From Brienomyrus brachyistius (taxonomy: Eukaryota > Chordata > Actinopteri > Osteoglossiformes > Mormyridae), in the NCBI RefSeq assembly GCF_023856365.1, contig NC_064541.1, positions 25,026,214 through 25,090,213 of the forward strand: a stretch of DNA of 64,000 nucleotides, in the 5' to 3' direction. Made by a program: the position numbers and the translations under genes. Below, piece after piece: positions 46,241-59,385 of this stretch; the stretch's first letter is position 1, and each line of letters starts with the position of its first letter. The notes under the pieces are model-generated. The model searched no databases. It was not told the DNA's origin and was given only the letters and a program-made list of their open reading frames with translations.

Positions 46241-49200
46241 CATGTGAACATGCAGAATATGTGTCCAGCTTTTCTAATTCCAAACAATGTATTTGGTTAT
46301 TCAAACCTGTGGCCCAGTTCTTGGGTTGGAAAGTGTTTCTTGCTATATACCTCCATATGACCTTCAGTCGTCTCCTTGCAGGAAGTGAATTATTTGATTA
46401 TTTACTTTATTTATTTATAATTATTGCTACTATTATAAATATTTTATTTATTTTCGTAAGCATAATCAATGTCACGTTACACATCGCACGTCACCGACAT
46501 CATCACCCATTATGTAATGACAAGATACCTGCCTTTTAATAATCATCCTGCATCATTACATCACTGCTTCCAACATTCGTATTATTTAATTTATTTTAAA
46601 TAAACTTGCATTGGTCTGGAATGAGTAGTATCCACAATCCATAATAGGAATACTGCCACTGATTTATTGCTATCGTTATATATCACGGGCTGGGAAGTAG
46701 AACCATAACAAAGCAAAGCAGCAATTCCATGAAATAAGTTTCATAGCTACTCCTGCCCACTGCTGGAATGTCAGTTTCGATAAGATCAGGGCTTGATATT
46801 GCCGTTTCACAGGGGACTAACGCACTTCATCTTCACCTGGAATAAAAGGTCATATAAAGGAAGTTATTTGTTAGCTGCACTAGCAGGGCTCTTTATGTAA
46901 ATTTGTGCTATAATTTGCCGGACCAAATATGGGAGAATGTGTACCTTAATTATTATTTAACCATTTTGGTTAGAAATCATACTAACTGAGCCTTTTCTGC
47001 TACTATACAGAAGCAAAATGAGAATGAACACTGATGGTTTATGAAATAAAGGAATCAAATTAAAATGAAGAACTAAGAATTTTTTTTTGGAGCCTATGCC
47101 TGGCCTGGGTGCTCTCTTTCCAGCATATGTCCTGCTTGACTGGAAGTTTCAGCAATCCCTGTCGCCATAGTAACACTCACCCAAAATGAAGAGCCTACAA
47201 TGACAAGGCTGACCCTTTCCATGCCAGGTACAAAGCTTCAGAGATGGGCTAAGGCAGTAGAAATCTTTTGGCAGCCTAAGCTGTTACAGAGAGCTTCATT
47301 CTCTGTGTTCATTATGGGATGTTTCTGCAGGTGCTCTTTAATGCCTCTACATATCATGCTACTCTTGAAATAAGATGAGAGCACCAGTGAAGGGCCATTC
47401 ATCATCAAATGTCCTGATTTATAAGAAATGATCTTTTAAACTGTTACCTAGAGCCACTGAGAATATAAATGCAGAATTTGAAAAGATGTTGGGTTTTGAT
47501 ATATGCACCTCATAAATCATTGACAGATTCAGTTCATGTAACAGTAACTCTTTGTATATGTCATTTATTACAAGTATTTATTATTTGAGGTGCTGTGCGT
47601 TGGAGAAACAGGCACATGTTTTTTTGACAGATGACTGGCAGAAGAGTGGCAAGCTGTCCATATATGGCCATAATGAGTTAATTTACCAAATGAGAGCCCA
47701 AACTGGAGGATGGAATCCTTTTAACTTTGTAGCGTTTTAGCTGGAGTAAGGAAACTAGACAACACCCTTGTGAGGACTGTTCAATGATGTATGGAGACGG
47801 GATCCTGGAATGAAGGTAGAATGAAATGGCAGCTTGTAGGGTTAGTGATGTCACTGCTTTGTGAACTGCACCTTGTGCCAAGCAATAGCTGAGTGTCTGG
47901 CCGAGCATTTTTTGGGGGAAGTTCTCATTTTCACTTCACGTTGAGTGGATGTGAGGCTGTGCTTTCCTGCGAGGGGGCGGGGGGGGGTTTACTGATCATG
48001 GACACTATGCTAGGAAGCGCAGGCCACAAGGCATGGGAACACACTGGTTTGGTTAGCAGTGTAACACTGAGTAATTTAGAGAGCTGCTCCTGTAAAGAAA
48101 GTGAAATCGAGTTCTGGCTTGTAGCATGAGTCCTTGGCCGATTAGCCTGCTGACGTGGCTTTGGACTGCAGGAGGAAGCGACGCTGCCTAAAGCAGGAAA
48201 CCTAGGCGGCTTGGGCTGAACATGCAAACTCCATACAGACTGGGTCCGAGCTGGGAATCGAATCCATAGCCATGGGAGTGTCTGGCCACCAGTAATATGC
48301 AAATCACACTAAGTGCTATTCATTCGGCACTGCCAACGCCACCTATGAATCATTTTCTGTTGGATCTCTTAGAAACAAAAATGCTGAGAATCATATGTGA
48401 GGACAGTAGTGCTAAATACCCAACTAACGCGAAGGTGAAATTCTGTTCAGCGGCTTCGGTTGGTTTGTCTTTGTATTCTGTTTTGAAAAAGGACTCAAAA
48501 CAGAAATCCTCCTGGCCTTGAGGACTTGGCATGACACGTTTCCATTTTCCACGACGGCTGTCATGGACACATGAAGGCCTTTCTGGTGGTTACCCATGGA
48601 GATTTTGCAACAGGGCCCTGTTAAGTATTGAGATCGAATGAGGCTGAGGCCAGACTGACTCCTGGGATCTTCCTCGCTGCCATTGAATCAATGATATGCT
48701 AAGCTGGAGAGAAAAGCGGCCGACTGGAATGCTGATGTGTCTCAAATGAGCATAGAACTCTGGCTGAACCAAACAACTAGTCAGGACTCACCAGAGGAAC
48801 AGCAGCAATACAACAGCAATTGGGTATTCTTCCCTAATGCTACAAAAATACATAGTTCAAATGAATACTGCTTAATATGTATGTGGACACCCTGTTGTCC
48901 TATTCAGCATCGGATAAGATCACAGAAAATGGATAGATGGGATTCACAAGCTGATTTTACTGCTTAAATACAAATTAAATTCAGACTCCTTTAGCATGGC
49001 CCATCAACCCATAATTCCCCAATGAAAGAGATTTATATGGGAAGTGTTACTAACAGAGCTGGTTTTAGCAGTCTGAGGAATTAAAGGGAAGTTGGCCTTT
49101 TGTGAAGAAAACAGTCGCTTCTGCCAGACGAGCCCAATCCTTAATTGTCAGTCATTTAAAGCTAACTCAGTACTGTATAGACAACCCGTGATGTACCATA

Positions 49201-50849
49201 TAAACTGTGACAATTGTTCCTTATCGCTGGTGCTGTAGTTCCTGTGAGACACTGCCAGTGTAGTACATGCAAGAAGCCAGTATAGTACACGTCAGCCACT
49301 AGAGATGTAGGTTCTGTAGGAAGTTTAGATTTTGGTTCACACTTTAAAATATCCATGAGCAGTACAAAATTACAGTGTAATTGCGGCCATTAAATATTTA
49401 TTTCTACAAAATGCTTCCAAAAAGCCTCCATCCCAGATGGCATTTAAAATTTAATAACCACTCTGATTTTATTTATTTATTAAAACAATACTACAACATC
49501 ACTACAACGTGAAGATAACATTTATTGACCCGGGTTTCTGTACTTTCAGTACTTTTTGAGAAAGGAAAGACGAATGATTTTAGCTTCAATCTGTCCTTGT
49601 GCCTGCTCATGATTATGCTTGTTTATGACTGTTGTGCTTCGTTTCTGGCAGAGTCTGTGGGAACTGACACCATAAGTATAATTAGTAATTTGAGGCTTCA
49701 AGTTAATCTGCTAAGTAAGAAAAATAAAAATGATAGCAGCCTTTAAACAATGTAACATCCAAATTGTCTCAGTCCATGAGGAACACTTCCTATTTGGAGA
49801 CAGCAACTTAAGACATCAAACCATTAGACAATACACACATGCACTGTGTTCTGCTTTGTTCTCCGAGATGCTCCTTTTTGTCATAAGATGGCAGTTCACA
49901 GAGCTAAAATGAAAAACACTTCTTTTTGTTTTTTTCTTCTTTAAGGTCCATTACATCTCTTGTTTCCTGTGGATCACATATTTGCTCTCCTCTTTTAAAA
50001 TGTCTTATCCTCACATGATTAGCCTTATCTTTCCATCAATTATTCTTCTGTTTTATGAATACAACCGCACATAACTAAGTTAAATTTCATCTATGGTTCG
50101 ATCTATGCTTATTAAAAGTAAATATTCAGCAGCCTGTATTCAGTGAAGCCAGGACATACAATTTCATACTATGCCTTAAAGCAGAAATGAGGCTGTGCTT
50201 TCCTGACACGCTTGCTCTCATTTGCCTGATAAGCAGGACACCATAAACATGCTAATGGACATTATCCCTATTAGAGAGGAAAATGACTACTGGAATCTAG
50301 ATGATGGACACTTCATACAACAAAACATTTCTTTTTAAATCTTAGTGTATCCTGCACTTATTCACTGTTCCACATCAGTCAGTAGATGTTTTAGAGTTTC
50401 ACTTATGTTTCTGGCAAATACAACAACGTTAATTGCTTTGACTTATTAATGCTTTGACTGCAGTTCTATATAGAGTTATCAATTTCAATATGATATTTTC
50501 GTGGTTAGTTAATTCAGCAATACGTCCAGGTAAAGCAGATCAGATTCTCCTTAATGACTTCCAATGACTGTCATTCATCCTACTTTGTTCCAATTTCATG
50601 CGTGTATAAGGTCACTGTTGCCCATTTCAGAAACTAACTCGGCACCTGCAATGCGTCGCCTCCCATACAGACCTAGTCAAGTGTCACCAAACAGCTACGT
50701 GCTGCCATCATAATGCACATAATATAATGTAATATAACAGACAGCATTGCTATTTACAGATTGTTTTTGACTGTTTCAAAATACATTAGAGCTGTTTCAA
50801 ATTACAGTAGTGTACAAATTAAATTACTGAACTAATTCAAATACGCTAT
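46241..50849. other. Long intergenic stretch with one SINE fragment
   Basis: A minus-strand SINE fragment lies at about 48125-48300 (GGGAATCGAATCCATAGCC marks the B-box). A G-run near 47980 is the only simple repeat. I see no exon-like sequence in the rest. Confidence 0.4.
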
Positions 50850-51200
50850 AATACTGTAGCGCCGGCAGCATCTGCATGTCCTGGCATGCCTCGTGAGCGC
50901 ATTTACATAACCCCACGTATGTCTTGTAAATAGCCCCTGTTTGTATTTGTTATAGTGTAGATACTTCTTGTGCTGTGTATCTGGTTGTTCCGTTAATTGT
51001 GATTTTACTCGGTTCTTGCCTGATCTTCGCATGTCATGCGTGTGCCTTACGGTCCTTAGTGTAACTTTCCTGTGTTTCCCTGTCATTCATGCCTTTCATG
51101 CTATTGTTGCTTGTTGTGGGGTCCCTTTAAGGAGTAACATACAGAACAACTTTGTGACAGTCTGCCTCCCATCGCTCCTCGGTCTGCTCGGCACTTCAAT
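50850..51200 (+). repeat. Pyrimidine-rich repeat-like segment, family uncertain
   Basis: The texture (GTATTTGTTATAGTG, TTCCTGTGTTTCCCTGTC, ending TTTGTGACAGTCTGC) resembles the TGTCA...TGACA elements, but I cannot define its left end, so the assignment is weak. Confidence 0.3.
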
Positions 51201-52772
51201 ACAGTAAAATATTGTAATACAGCTTGTTGTTTTGCCGTTGCACCTCAGTGGCTAGTTTTTGGCAGTTTATCATAAGCTTCGATGAGTCTATATTTGTCAT
51301 TGAGAGAAAATGACTTTTTCCCGTTATGTTTTCTGTGCGCACAGCATTAGGCCCCGGTAGCTAGTTGGAAGCAGATGGGTTTCCAAAAGGCAAAGCAAGC
51401 TTATAAAAGCAAAATAAAGTAAATAAATAGCGTGCTGTACAAAAAGACCCTGAATGAACACTGTAAGCGGACTACTTGATTACTATAAGATAATTATTTA
51501 AACAGAATTTGTGTAGAAATTATTCTGTCTGAAGCATTTTGATCCATATAAGTAGTTGATCACTATAACCCTAGTCAATGTAAGCGGGTTCCACTCTATT
51601 TGCTATGAATCAGGTTTGAATGGAGGCTACAATACCTTAAAGAGGATTTGGATACATGCGATGATGACTGAGGACTTTGTCACAAATATGCACAGCAGGA
51701 GAGTTTCCTACATCATGCCGGTGGTTTAGGGGGGATCTCTCCCTCCATAAATTTTGCCGACAGGGGGGATGTCCCAGTAAGTGGTTGAGAAACCTGGTCC
51801 TACATCATACAGAATAGCCCCTTTTATATAAATAAATATAACATGCATTTAATTATCATTAGTACTATAACTAATGGGTGGCTCACTGGTTGTTACATTC
51901 CGCTACAATAATGTAAAGACTGCGAAGAGTTAAGATCTTTTGTGCTGCTTTCAGATCCTGGTCTATGGGTTTCCTCCTCTTCTTCCTTATTGGCTATTGG
52001 TGTTCCTGTCCTTTGTGTCATTGGCTGAAGTCTGAGCCCCTGCAACCAATGAGTGCCCTCCTGTTGATAAATGCACTAGTCAGGGAGTACTTGTAAATTA
52101 CTTTGCACAATTTGCCATTCTGTTTTATCAGTACCAATCCCTCATTTACATTGCCAACAAATTATTTTTACTTGTTGCAAAGTCAACAACCACCATTTTA
52201 ACAAGAATAATGAAATGCTAAATATTGCGTGTGAAAATGTAAGGAAAACTGACGTCTGTTGCACTTATGTCCACCATGACAATTGTATTGTTCACAAAAT
52301 TACCTGCTAAATTTTCTGTAAATAAAAATAATATTTACATGAAATTATCAAAGTTAAAAACGAGACATTTAAATACATAGAAAACTGAAAAATAGACATA
52401 AAAGTGTATTTTGTGCTGTCGCTGCAGAAATTCTATAACTATGGTTCAATAGTGACTCAGATTATGACCAAAGCAGCCACTGAAGTGCTTTAAAAAGTAA
52501 ACAATGTCACTTTCCTCTATATCTACAGGACCATCCATTGTTATGTTTTAAAGTAATTGTAATGAAAGTCATAAAGTCAATGTGTTAAATATATTTCAAT
52601 ATGGCATTGTAAATGCCATCAAATGTATGGAAATACCTTAATACCAATTTCCCATACAGCTATGTCGTTTCAGGGTTTTTTTATATGCAAAGTTCCCAAA
52701 CTTAATTAACTATGAAATAGTACCCTACAAACAAAAGTCCTAATTTATCATTTCGGAGTTTTATTGGAGCAT
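51201..52772. other. Intergenic stretch with a CCAAT-box cluster
   Basis: Four CCAAT/ATTGG motifs lie within 62 bp (51989-52050). No gene start is recognisable next to them, and no other feature is visible. Confidence 0.35.
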
Positions 52773-53497
52773 CATGTGTTTGTGAGAGCTCTCTGTCAGG
52801 CTATGCCTTATGGTATACTACCGGTTAGGTCAGGTTCCATGTGTTTGTGAGAGCTCTCTGTCAGGCTATGCCTTATGGTATACTACCGGTTAGGTCAGGT
52901 TTCATGTGTTTGTGAGAGCTCTCTGTCAGGCTATTCCTTATGGTATACTACCGGTTAGGTCAGATTTCATGTGTTTGTGAGAGCTCTCTGTCAGGCTATT
53001 CCTTATGGTATACTACCGGTTAGGTCAGGTTTCATGTGTTTGTGAGAGCTCTCTGTCAGGCTATGCCTTATTGTATACTACCGGTTAGGTCAGGTTTCAT
53101 GTGTTTGTGAGAGCTCTCTGTCAGGCTATGCCTTATGGTATACTACCGGTTAGGTCAGGTTTCATGTGTTTGTGAGAGCTCTCTGTCAGGCTATGCCTTA
53201 TGGTATACTACCGGTTAGGTCAGGTTTCATGTGTTTGTGAGAGCTCTCTGTCAGGCTATTCCTTATGGTATACTACCGGTTAGGTCAGATTTCATGTGTT
53301 TGTGAGAGCTCTCTGTCAGGCTATGCCTTATGGTATACTACCGGTTAGGTCACATTTCATGTGTTTGTGAGAGCTCTCTGTCAGGCTATTCCTTATGGTA
53401 TACTACCGGTTAGGTCAGGTTTCATGTGTTTGTGAGAGCTCTCTGTCAGGCTATTCCTTATGGTATACTACTGGTTAGGTCAGGTTTCATGTGTTTC
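52773..53497. repeat. 65-bp minisatellite, 11 units
   Basis: Each unit begins CATGTGTTTGTGAGAGCTCT and contains GGTATACTACCGGTTAGG and an AGGTCA hexamer. CATGTG falls at 52773 and 53488, exactly 11 x 65 bp apart, so there is no net length change. Units differ at few positions, mainly CTATGCC versus CTATTCC. The last CATGTG joins unique sequence. Confidence 0.98.
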
Positions 53498-53874
53498 CTG
53501 TAGCTGCTGGTCACTCAAACACCGATTTACCTTTGTTTCATTGTTTTTCTGTTACCTCTGCCTTAGAAAGCTTGTAAGGAAGAGCTACAATTCTAGTTTG
53601 AATAACACATTTTTCTCCTGTTTTCCCTTGAGTTGTTATGGAGCTGACTTGTATGTTTGTACCTTTTCTTTTGTAAGTTAGTTGATGGTCATTTTTGTTC
53701 CAGCTTGGGGCTGTTTTGTTTCTTGTGTTGGCCTTGGCTCTCCCTGAAGTTCACTTACGCTTTCTCTGAAACACCCTGGCAATAATAAACTATTTCAACT
53801 GACCCAGACAGTCTCCTCATGTTTCTTCATCTAGTGCAGTGCTACTCCTCTTTCCTCTAGGCCAGCTTGGGGAT

Positions 53875-54165
53875 CCAAAACTGGGTAACACTGTTGCCTC
53901 ACACTACAACTCTTAGGGGTTTAAATACTATCCTGTTTTCTCCCAGTTTTGTGTGGGTTTCTCCCAGTAAGAAAAGGTAAGCGAGCAGGCTAATCAGTGT
54001 GGGTAAAATGCCCTTAGTGTGTGAGTGTGTGCCCTCTGATTCACTGATATCCCTGCCAGCTACTGTACCATATGCCTGTCTTGCCTGATATACAATACAG
54101 AAACCAGAAAACTGTGTACTACGTTTTTGGCTGATAGCTGGATAGAAGAAGAAATGGCTACAGGC
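53875..54165 (+). mobile_element. Degraded tRNA-derived SINE, plus strand
   Basis: The head reads GGGTAACACTGTTGCCTCAC, followed by body text TTTGTGTGGGTTTCTCCCAG and a tail GCTGGATAGAAGAAGAAATGG. Confidence 0.6.
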
Positions 54166-55679
54166 TAAAACAGTGATCATTGTAGCATATTCAAAATTTT
54201 CTAGGCGATCACCTTTTCATATTAAATATGTATACAGACAACTATCCACCACCAGAACAAATAGTGTTGCAGCCATCCATCAACAGAATGAAGTGGCTGT
54301 CCACCTAAGCTGCCCACTGAAAAAAAGGTGTTTTCCTGTTCCTTACTGTGGTCATCAAGGCTCTACAGCAGTCGCAAGCACTCCTTGCCTAGCGACACAA
54401 ATTAATAATTTATATTCCTTTGATTTAGCGAATCTGAGTGGTGCACAGCACCCAATTATATATCCTAGGATAAAAGACTTCCTGCCTTTAAGGTTTTTTG
54501 TTCATTCTGTTTTCCTCTAAAATTATACACTTTTTAAAAAATTATTTTGACTCATTTTCTTTTAAAAGCAGGGCTTGCGTATGGGTCAGAGATAGCTTTG
54601 GTTACATTGTTATTGTCAAGGTGCTTCAGTCACTAGCCCCATTGCATTCAGGGGCAAGGTGTGTCATTGATCGCATCCCTGTCATTTATACCGCTGCTGA
54701 AAATTATAACAGCTGACAGCTACTGACCCCCAAAGAGGCACTGAGGTGACTAACACTGTGTTGGGTTACAAATACCCTCCATCTGGCAATTACCTGAGAC
54801 ACAGACCAAGGCCATTTTTCCTGAGATGCAATTTCTATTTTGACATTTTTCTCCAAATGGAGCACAAGCCTGTCTAGTTCAGATATAGGTACCTTCTGAC
54901 AGTGCAGTCTTATAACATGTTAATGACATTGTCAGCATCAGTGAGCAGCCTCCCAGTCATCTTGTTTATTCACAGGTCAGCTTGTAAGTTCAGATCAGTT
55001 TGCTTTTGGAAATAGACTGCAGGCTTCCACATGCAGAGAAATAGACAAAGTATGACCCATTCTTGATGACATAGACTGTTTATAAGTGATTTGTTTTTTA
55101 GGCAGGACAGCAAGAGACAATAATATGTATTACTATATTTTCACTGACAAAAGAAAGGATGTGCATTGTGTGGATATGGCAGCTGTTTTATACAGCTCTG
55201 AGTAAGTTCAATATGTAGATTGCTTTGACAGAAATGTGTGACCCAGGGACAGTGAACTCTTGCCTCTTTTTCTGGTACCTTATGTTTAGTTTAATGCCAT
55301 TGAATAGCAAGCAAACCAGAAGCAACCTAGCTAACTCATTGTTACCAGGGTTCATGCTGCCCACTACTGGAGTCTAATCTATACAAATGTAATGCAGTGA
55401 AACAGTGCCAGAAACAGCACACAATGAAGTATTGCTTGTGAACCTATTTTCACAGTCCCATTTGCTGTATGGCTGTTGAATGAACTGTGTTGCATAACAT
55501 CCATCTTCCATACTGCTTATCCAGTACAAGGTATAGAGCCTATTCCAGGAGGAAAAGGACACATATCTACATAATTACTGCTTATGTTACTAATTGCAAA
55601 TAGTTAGTTTCATCAAATGTTCTGTATCTGATAGACACACCAGATAAGATGCTGTTGAAGATGGTAATAACATCAGTAA

Positions 55680-56350
55680 GAAACCTTCAGTGAAGGAGAG
55701 CCTGGACCCTCAGCAGTTACAGGTATAGGGGTACATATAGGGGTAGATGATGCACATAGAGAGATTGAGGAGTCTGGTCAGGATTGTTTTTTGACTGCAG
55801 TGCTTTCAATATCATATAGCCTCTTCAACTGGGGAACAAGCCCCAGGAAATGCGGGGTGGTGCCTCAACAGTGTCCTGACTCATGGATTACACAGCAAGC
55901 AGCAAACAGTTTGTAATGCTCTGGGACTGTGTGTTGAAGATGGCGGTGAGTAAGATGGTAGGATTCACCTGTTCACCTTCTACACAGACTTCAAGTACAA
56001 TTCCAAACTGTGCCACCCACACATATTCTGTGAAGATTCCACTACTGTCAAGTACACTGAAAATGTAGAAGAACAAGAGTACAGGAGGTGTAACTAGAAC
56101 TTTATCACGTGGTGCAGCAAGACTTTGCTGTACCTTAACATCAGTAAGACAAAGCAGCTGGTGGTGGACATCCATCATGCCAGATAGCTTATAGGCCGTG
56201 GAGGTGGTATGGTTATACAAATCCCAGGAGAACCAGAGAAATATCCAGTTGGATTGGATGGACAACATAGATGCTCTGTACAAGAAAGACTTGAGCACTC
56301 TGTTCTATTTGGGAAGGCTAAGGTCTTTCACTGTGTGCAAAAAGCTATTG
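55680..56350 (+). mobile_element. L2/Rex-type LINE reverse transcriptase fragment
   Basis: In order the plus strand reads LFTLYTDFKYN-like text with CEDSTTVKYTE (about 55975-56065; the family has FADDTA here), then WCSKTLLYLNISKTKQLVVD (about 56110-56170) and HRCSVQERLEHSVLFGKAK-like text (about 56265-56325). These are the post-catalytic segments of LINE reverse transcriptase. Stops and frame changes make it inactive. A minus-strand SINE scrap lies just upstream at about 55500-55560. Confidence 0.7.
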
Positions 56351-56490
56351 TGATTGTTCTAACACTGTATTTCCCACCCAAGTCTTCAGGGACCCACAGA
56401 CAGTCCAAGTTTCTCCTCCCTCCCAGCTCCTGGTTGGTAGACTGTAGATTGTGGATCCCCAAGGACGGGATTGGCAGTACTGTTCTAACA
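56350..56490. mobile_element. Fold-back MITE, family 2 copy B
   Basis: Shares ACAGACAGTCCAAGTTTCTC, CCTCCCAGCTCCTGGT and GGACGGGATTGGCAGTACTG with the other family 2 copies. The palindrome is more decayed here. Confidence 0.6.
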
Positions 56491-56662
56491 TTCCATACTA
56501 GCCAATATATATGTTTTTAAATGACAATTTGGGCCAGGAGGCTGGTTTATTAGAGAGCTGAACCTGGACCTCCCAGAGGCAGGTGCTGTAAGATGGCAAA
56601 GGCGTTGACCATTATGACCCTGTCGCTTATCTCCTTATAATGCTATATCCATAAGCACCATT

Positions 56663-57540
56663 TGTCACGGACTCAAGGCACGGCGCAGGCAGGGAAAGAC
56701 GACAATCGACTTTGCGGCTCCAAGACAAGGGGCTATTTAAAAATAAAATGAACACGATGAGGTAAACGATGAAACCAAAACGACCAAAAGGGGCCAAAAC
56801 AATCTGGGGAAAACTACAGAACTAACTAAGAGGCTAAAATAACATGGCCAGGGAAACAGGACTAACCAGGGCTAAACTAACAAGATACCAAACATAAGTA
56901 AATTCAGGCAAGAAGGCAAAATCAGGAGCAAGAACAGACAAAGGAACATAGCATGAGCACAGGCACATATTACAATGACTGACTAACAACCTGAGTGAGA
57001 ACAGGCACTTAAATACACACAAGGCATCAGGGTAAACAAAGCACAGGTGTAATCAACTCAACCAATCAAAGGGAACACAGATTAACTAGAAACAGGTGGG
57101 GTGCATTACGATGAACTAATCAGAGAGCAAGGGAACTCCAACAAACACTGAACACTATGAAACACTGATAGCTAATAAGATGACGAATAACTAAGAACCA
57201 AAGAACACGCAAACAAAAAAAGGGGGCAACAAGCAGGCAGGATAAACCAAATTAGGAACACAAGGATAAAGTATAAAAGATACAAGAAAAACCAAAAGGG
57301 TAAAATGAAAGCCAAAAATAAATGAGCAGTAAGGCAGGCCAAAGGCCATACTCAAACCCATGACTGGATTGGTGTCAGCTTCTAGGCCAGTCACTCAATC
57401 CATGAGCTCTTATTCTTCGGGAAAACACACAAGGCTAAAGGGCTAAGAGACAGAGGGGAAAAACAGGATGACCAGCACCACCTGCAGGCTGAATGGGGAA
57501 GAGACACAAAGGGCAGGGTCAGATGGTACAGACCCTGACA
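56663..57540 (-). mobile_element. 878-bp element with TGTCA...TGACA ends
   Basis: It starts TGTCACGGACTCAAGGCACG and ends CAGACCCTGACA. The inside is very purine/A-rich on this strand and has no long frame. Its ends match the smaller elements at 40076, 45505 and 61628 but the inside does not align by eye, so it may be a different member or a longer relative. Confidence 0.45.
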
Positions 57541-57939
57541 CCTTTAGTCATCAGCGTATCCCACCACAATGTGCCAAGAAGTGTTACTGGGACTCTTTTC
57601 TCCCAGCAGTCAGTAAACTGCCTCCTCCCAACAGGCCTGCATTCATCCCTGCCAACTGTAATTGAACAGTATTGTGAGTCATTGCCTGCATAATCAATGA
57701 CCAAGCTAGGTAAACCATGAATACAATAATCAGCAGTCCTACGCATCAATTTTTCCATCTGCAAGACAGGGTTCTGTCATCATTATTTTAGCTGACTCAT
57801 AGTTACACAAACAATGACAGCTATAGCAGATTGTTATAGCCTCAATAAAAGCTTTAAGTCATGGCTCATCCATCAATAAGACTATTAAGAGATTTAAAGC
57901 CTTCAGCAGCTTTGCACTGAGACACTGTGACATCATAGA

Positions 57940-58900
57940 TCAGCTTTTGTGTGAACTATGATATTCCCACAAGGTCCGGGGTTATTTACAACAACAATAA
58001 GCTATGGTTTACAGGAGAATTCAGGCAGTTTCGTAGGACAAAAGAGGGAACCTTTAACAAAGGGGATAATGACCTCTTCAAGACTGACAGGTACTGGAGA
58101 AGGACTGGAGAACTGGAGATGGGAATCAGAGCAGCTAAGCATAGGTACTCGTAAAAGCTGGAAATATAGCTCTCAGCCAACAACCTACAATCAGTGTGGA
58201 AAGTCACAAAACACCCATTGTATTGATGGCCTGATGAACTAAACAGATTCTGCTGTAGGTATGAAAGGCGTTAGTTAACCTAGAATTGCCCCTTCCCCTA
58301 TTATTAATATATCACCTGTCTGCCCCCCCACCAGCTCTAACAGTCAGGATGTCAATAGACTGTTCAAGAACAAAAAACCATAAAAGCCCTGGACCTGCAT
58401 TCTGTCTCCCCTGCATCCATGGACCAATGCAAATCAGCTGACACCAGCATTTGCTGACATTTTAAATTAATCTCTGGACCTATGCAGTATCTCCTCTTGC
58501 TTCAAAGGCACCATCATTATTCCAGTAGACAAACAAGTGAGAATCAGTCTAAATGACTACAGGCTAGCTTCTCTGACCTCTGTGCATATGAAGACCTAAA
58601 GAAGACTTCAGTACTGTCTCATTGCCCTTCAGGTTCCTTACAGGACTAATTGGTCTGCAGATGATGTCATCACTAAGAGCCTTCACAACATGCTACAAGA
58701 CCTAGATCATCCTGGATCCTACATACGGATACTGTTTATTGACCTTAGCTCAGCATTCCATGAAGTAATTCCAGAACTCTCCCAGGTGATTGTACATGAC
58801 TACATATTTTGTGTTTCAATGTTCTCTGTTCTGTACTCTGTTTTCTGGTTGTTAAATGTCACTGCTGCACCATGGCAAGACAAATTGCTTCTGAATGTAA
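57940..58900 (+). mobile_element. L2/Rex-type LINE, linker and reverse transcriptase start
   Basis: The plus strand reads NNKLWFTGEFRQFRRTKEGT and KGDNDLFKTDRYW (about 57996-58100), the post-endonuclease linker. It goes on with VNRLFKNKK-like text (about 58350), then LDHPGSYIRILFIDLSSAF (about 58702-58757), the first catalytic-aspartate block (family FIDFSSAF). It is broken by stops and ends before the second catalytic block. Confidence 0.75.
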
Positions 58901-59136
58901 ACTGATGTAGCTAATCAATCTATTGCTCATTGGTAATACTCTGTTGTGTTATTTTTGTAACTCATTTCATTTTGTTTTAGTATGACCATTTATACCAAAA
59001 GAAGATCCTTGGACACAGCCTGTACATGGTGACTTACGTTTATTCTGTAAAATTATTCAGATTCTAAGAGAGGATACTGTCATACTGGTTGTGCCATAGC
59101 AGCACAAGATGATGAACAGACAGACAGACAGTAGTA

Positions 59137-59385
59137 GGGACGGTACAGCATTACAGTATGGTACGGGAGCTCCTCTGCCCACAGCTGGAAATCACTACAG
59201 AGAGTACAGGGGACGGCACAGCATTACAGTATGGTACGGGAGCTCCTCTGCCCACAGCCGGAAATCACTACAGAGAGTACTGGGGACGGCACAGCATTAC
59301 AGTATGGTACGGGAGCTCCTCTGCCCACAGCCGGAAATCACTACAGAGAGTACTGGGGACGGCACAGCATTACAGTATGCTGATG
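59137..59385. repeat. 73-bp tandem repeat, about 3.3 units
   Basis: The unit contains GGGACGGCACAGCATTACAG and TATGGTACGGGAGCTCCTCT. GGGAC falls at 59137, 59210, 59283 and 59356, so the period is 73 bp. Units are almost identical, so the array is young. Confidence 0.97.
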
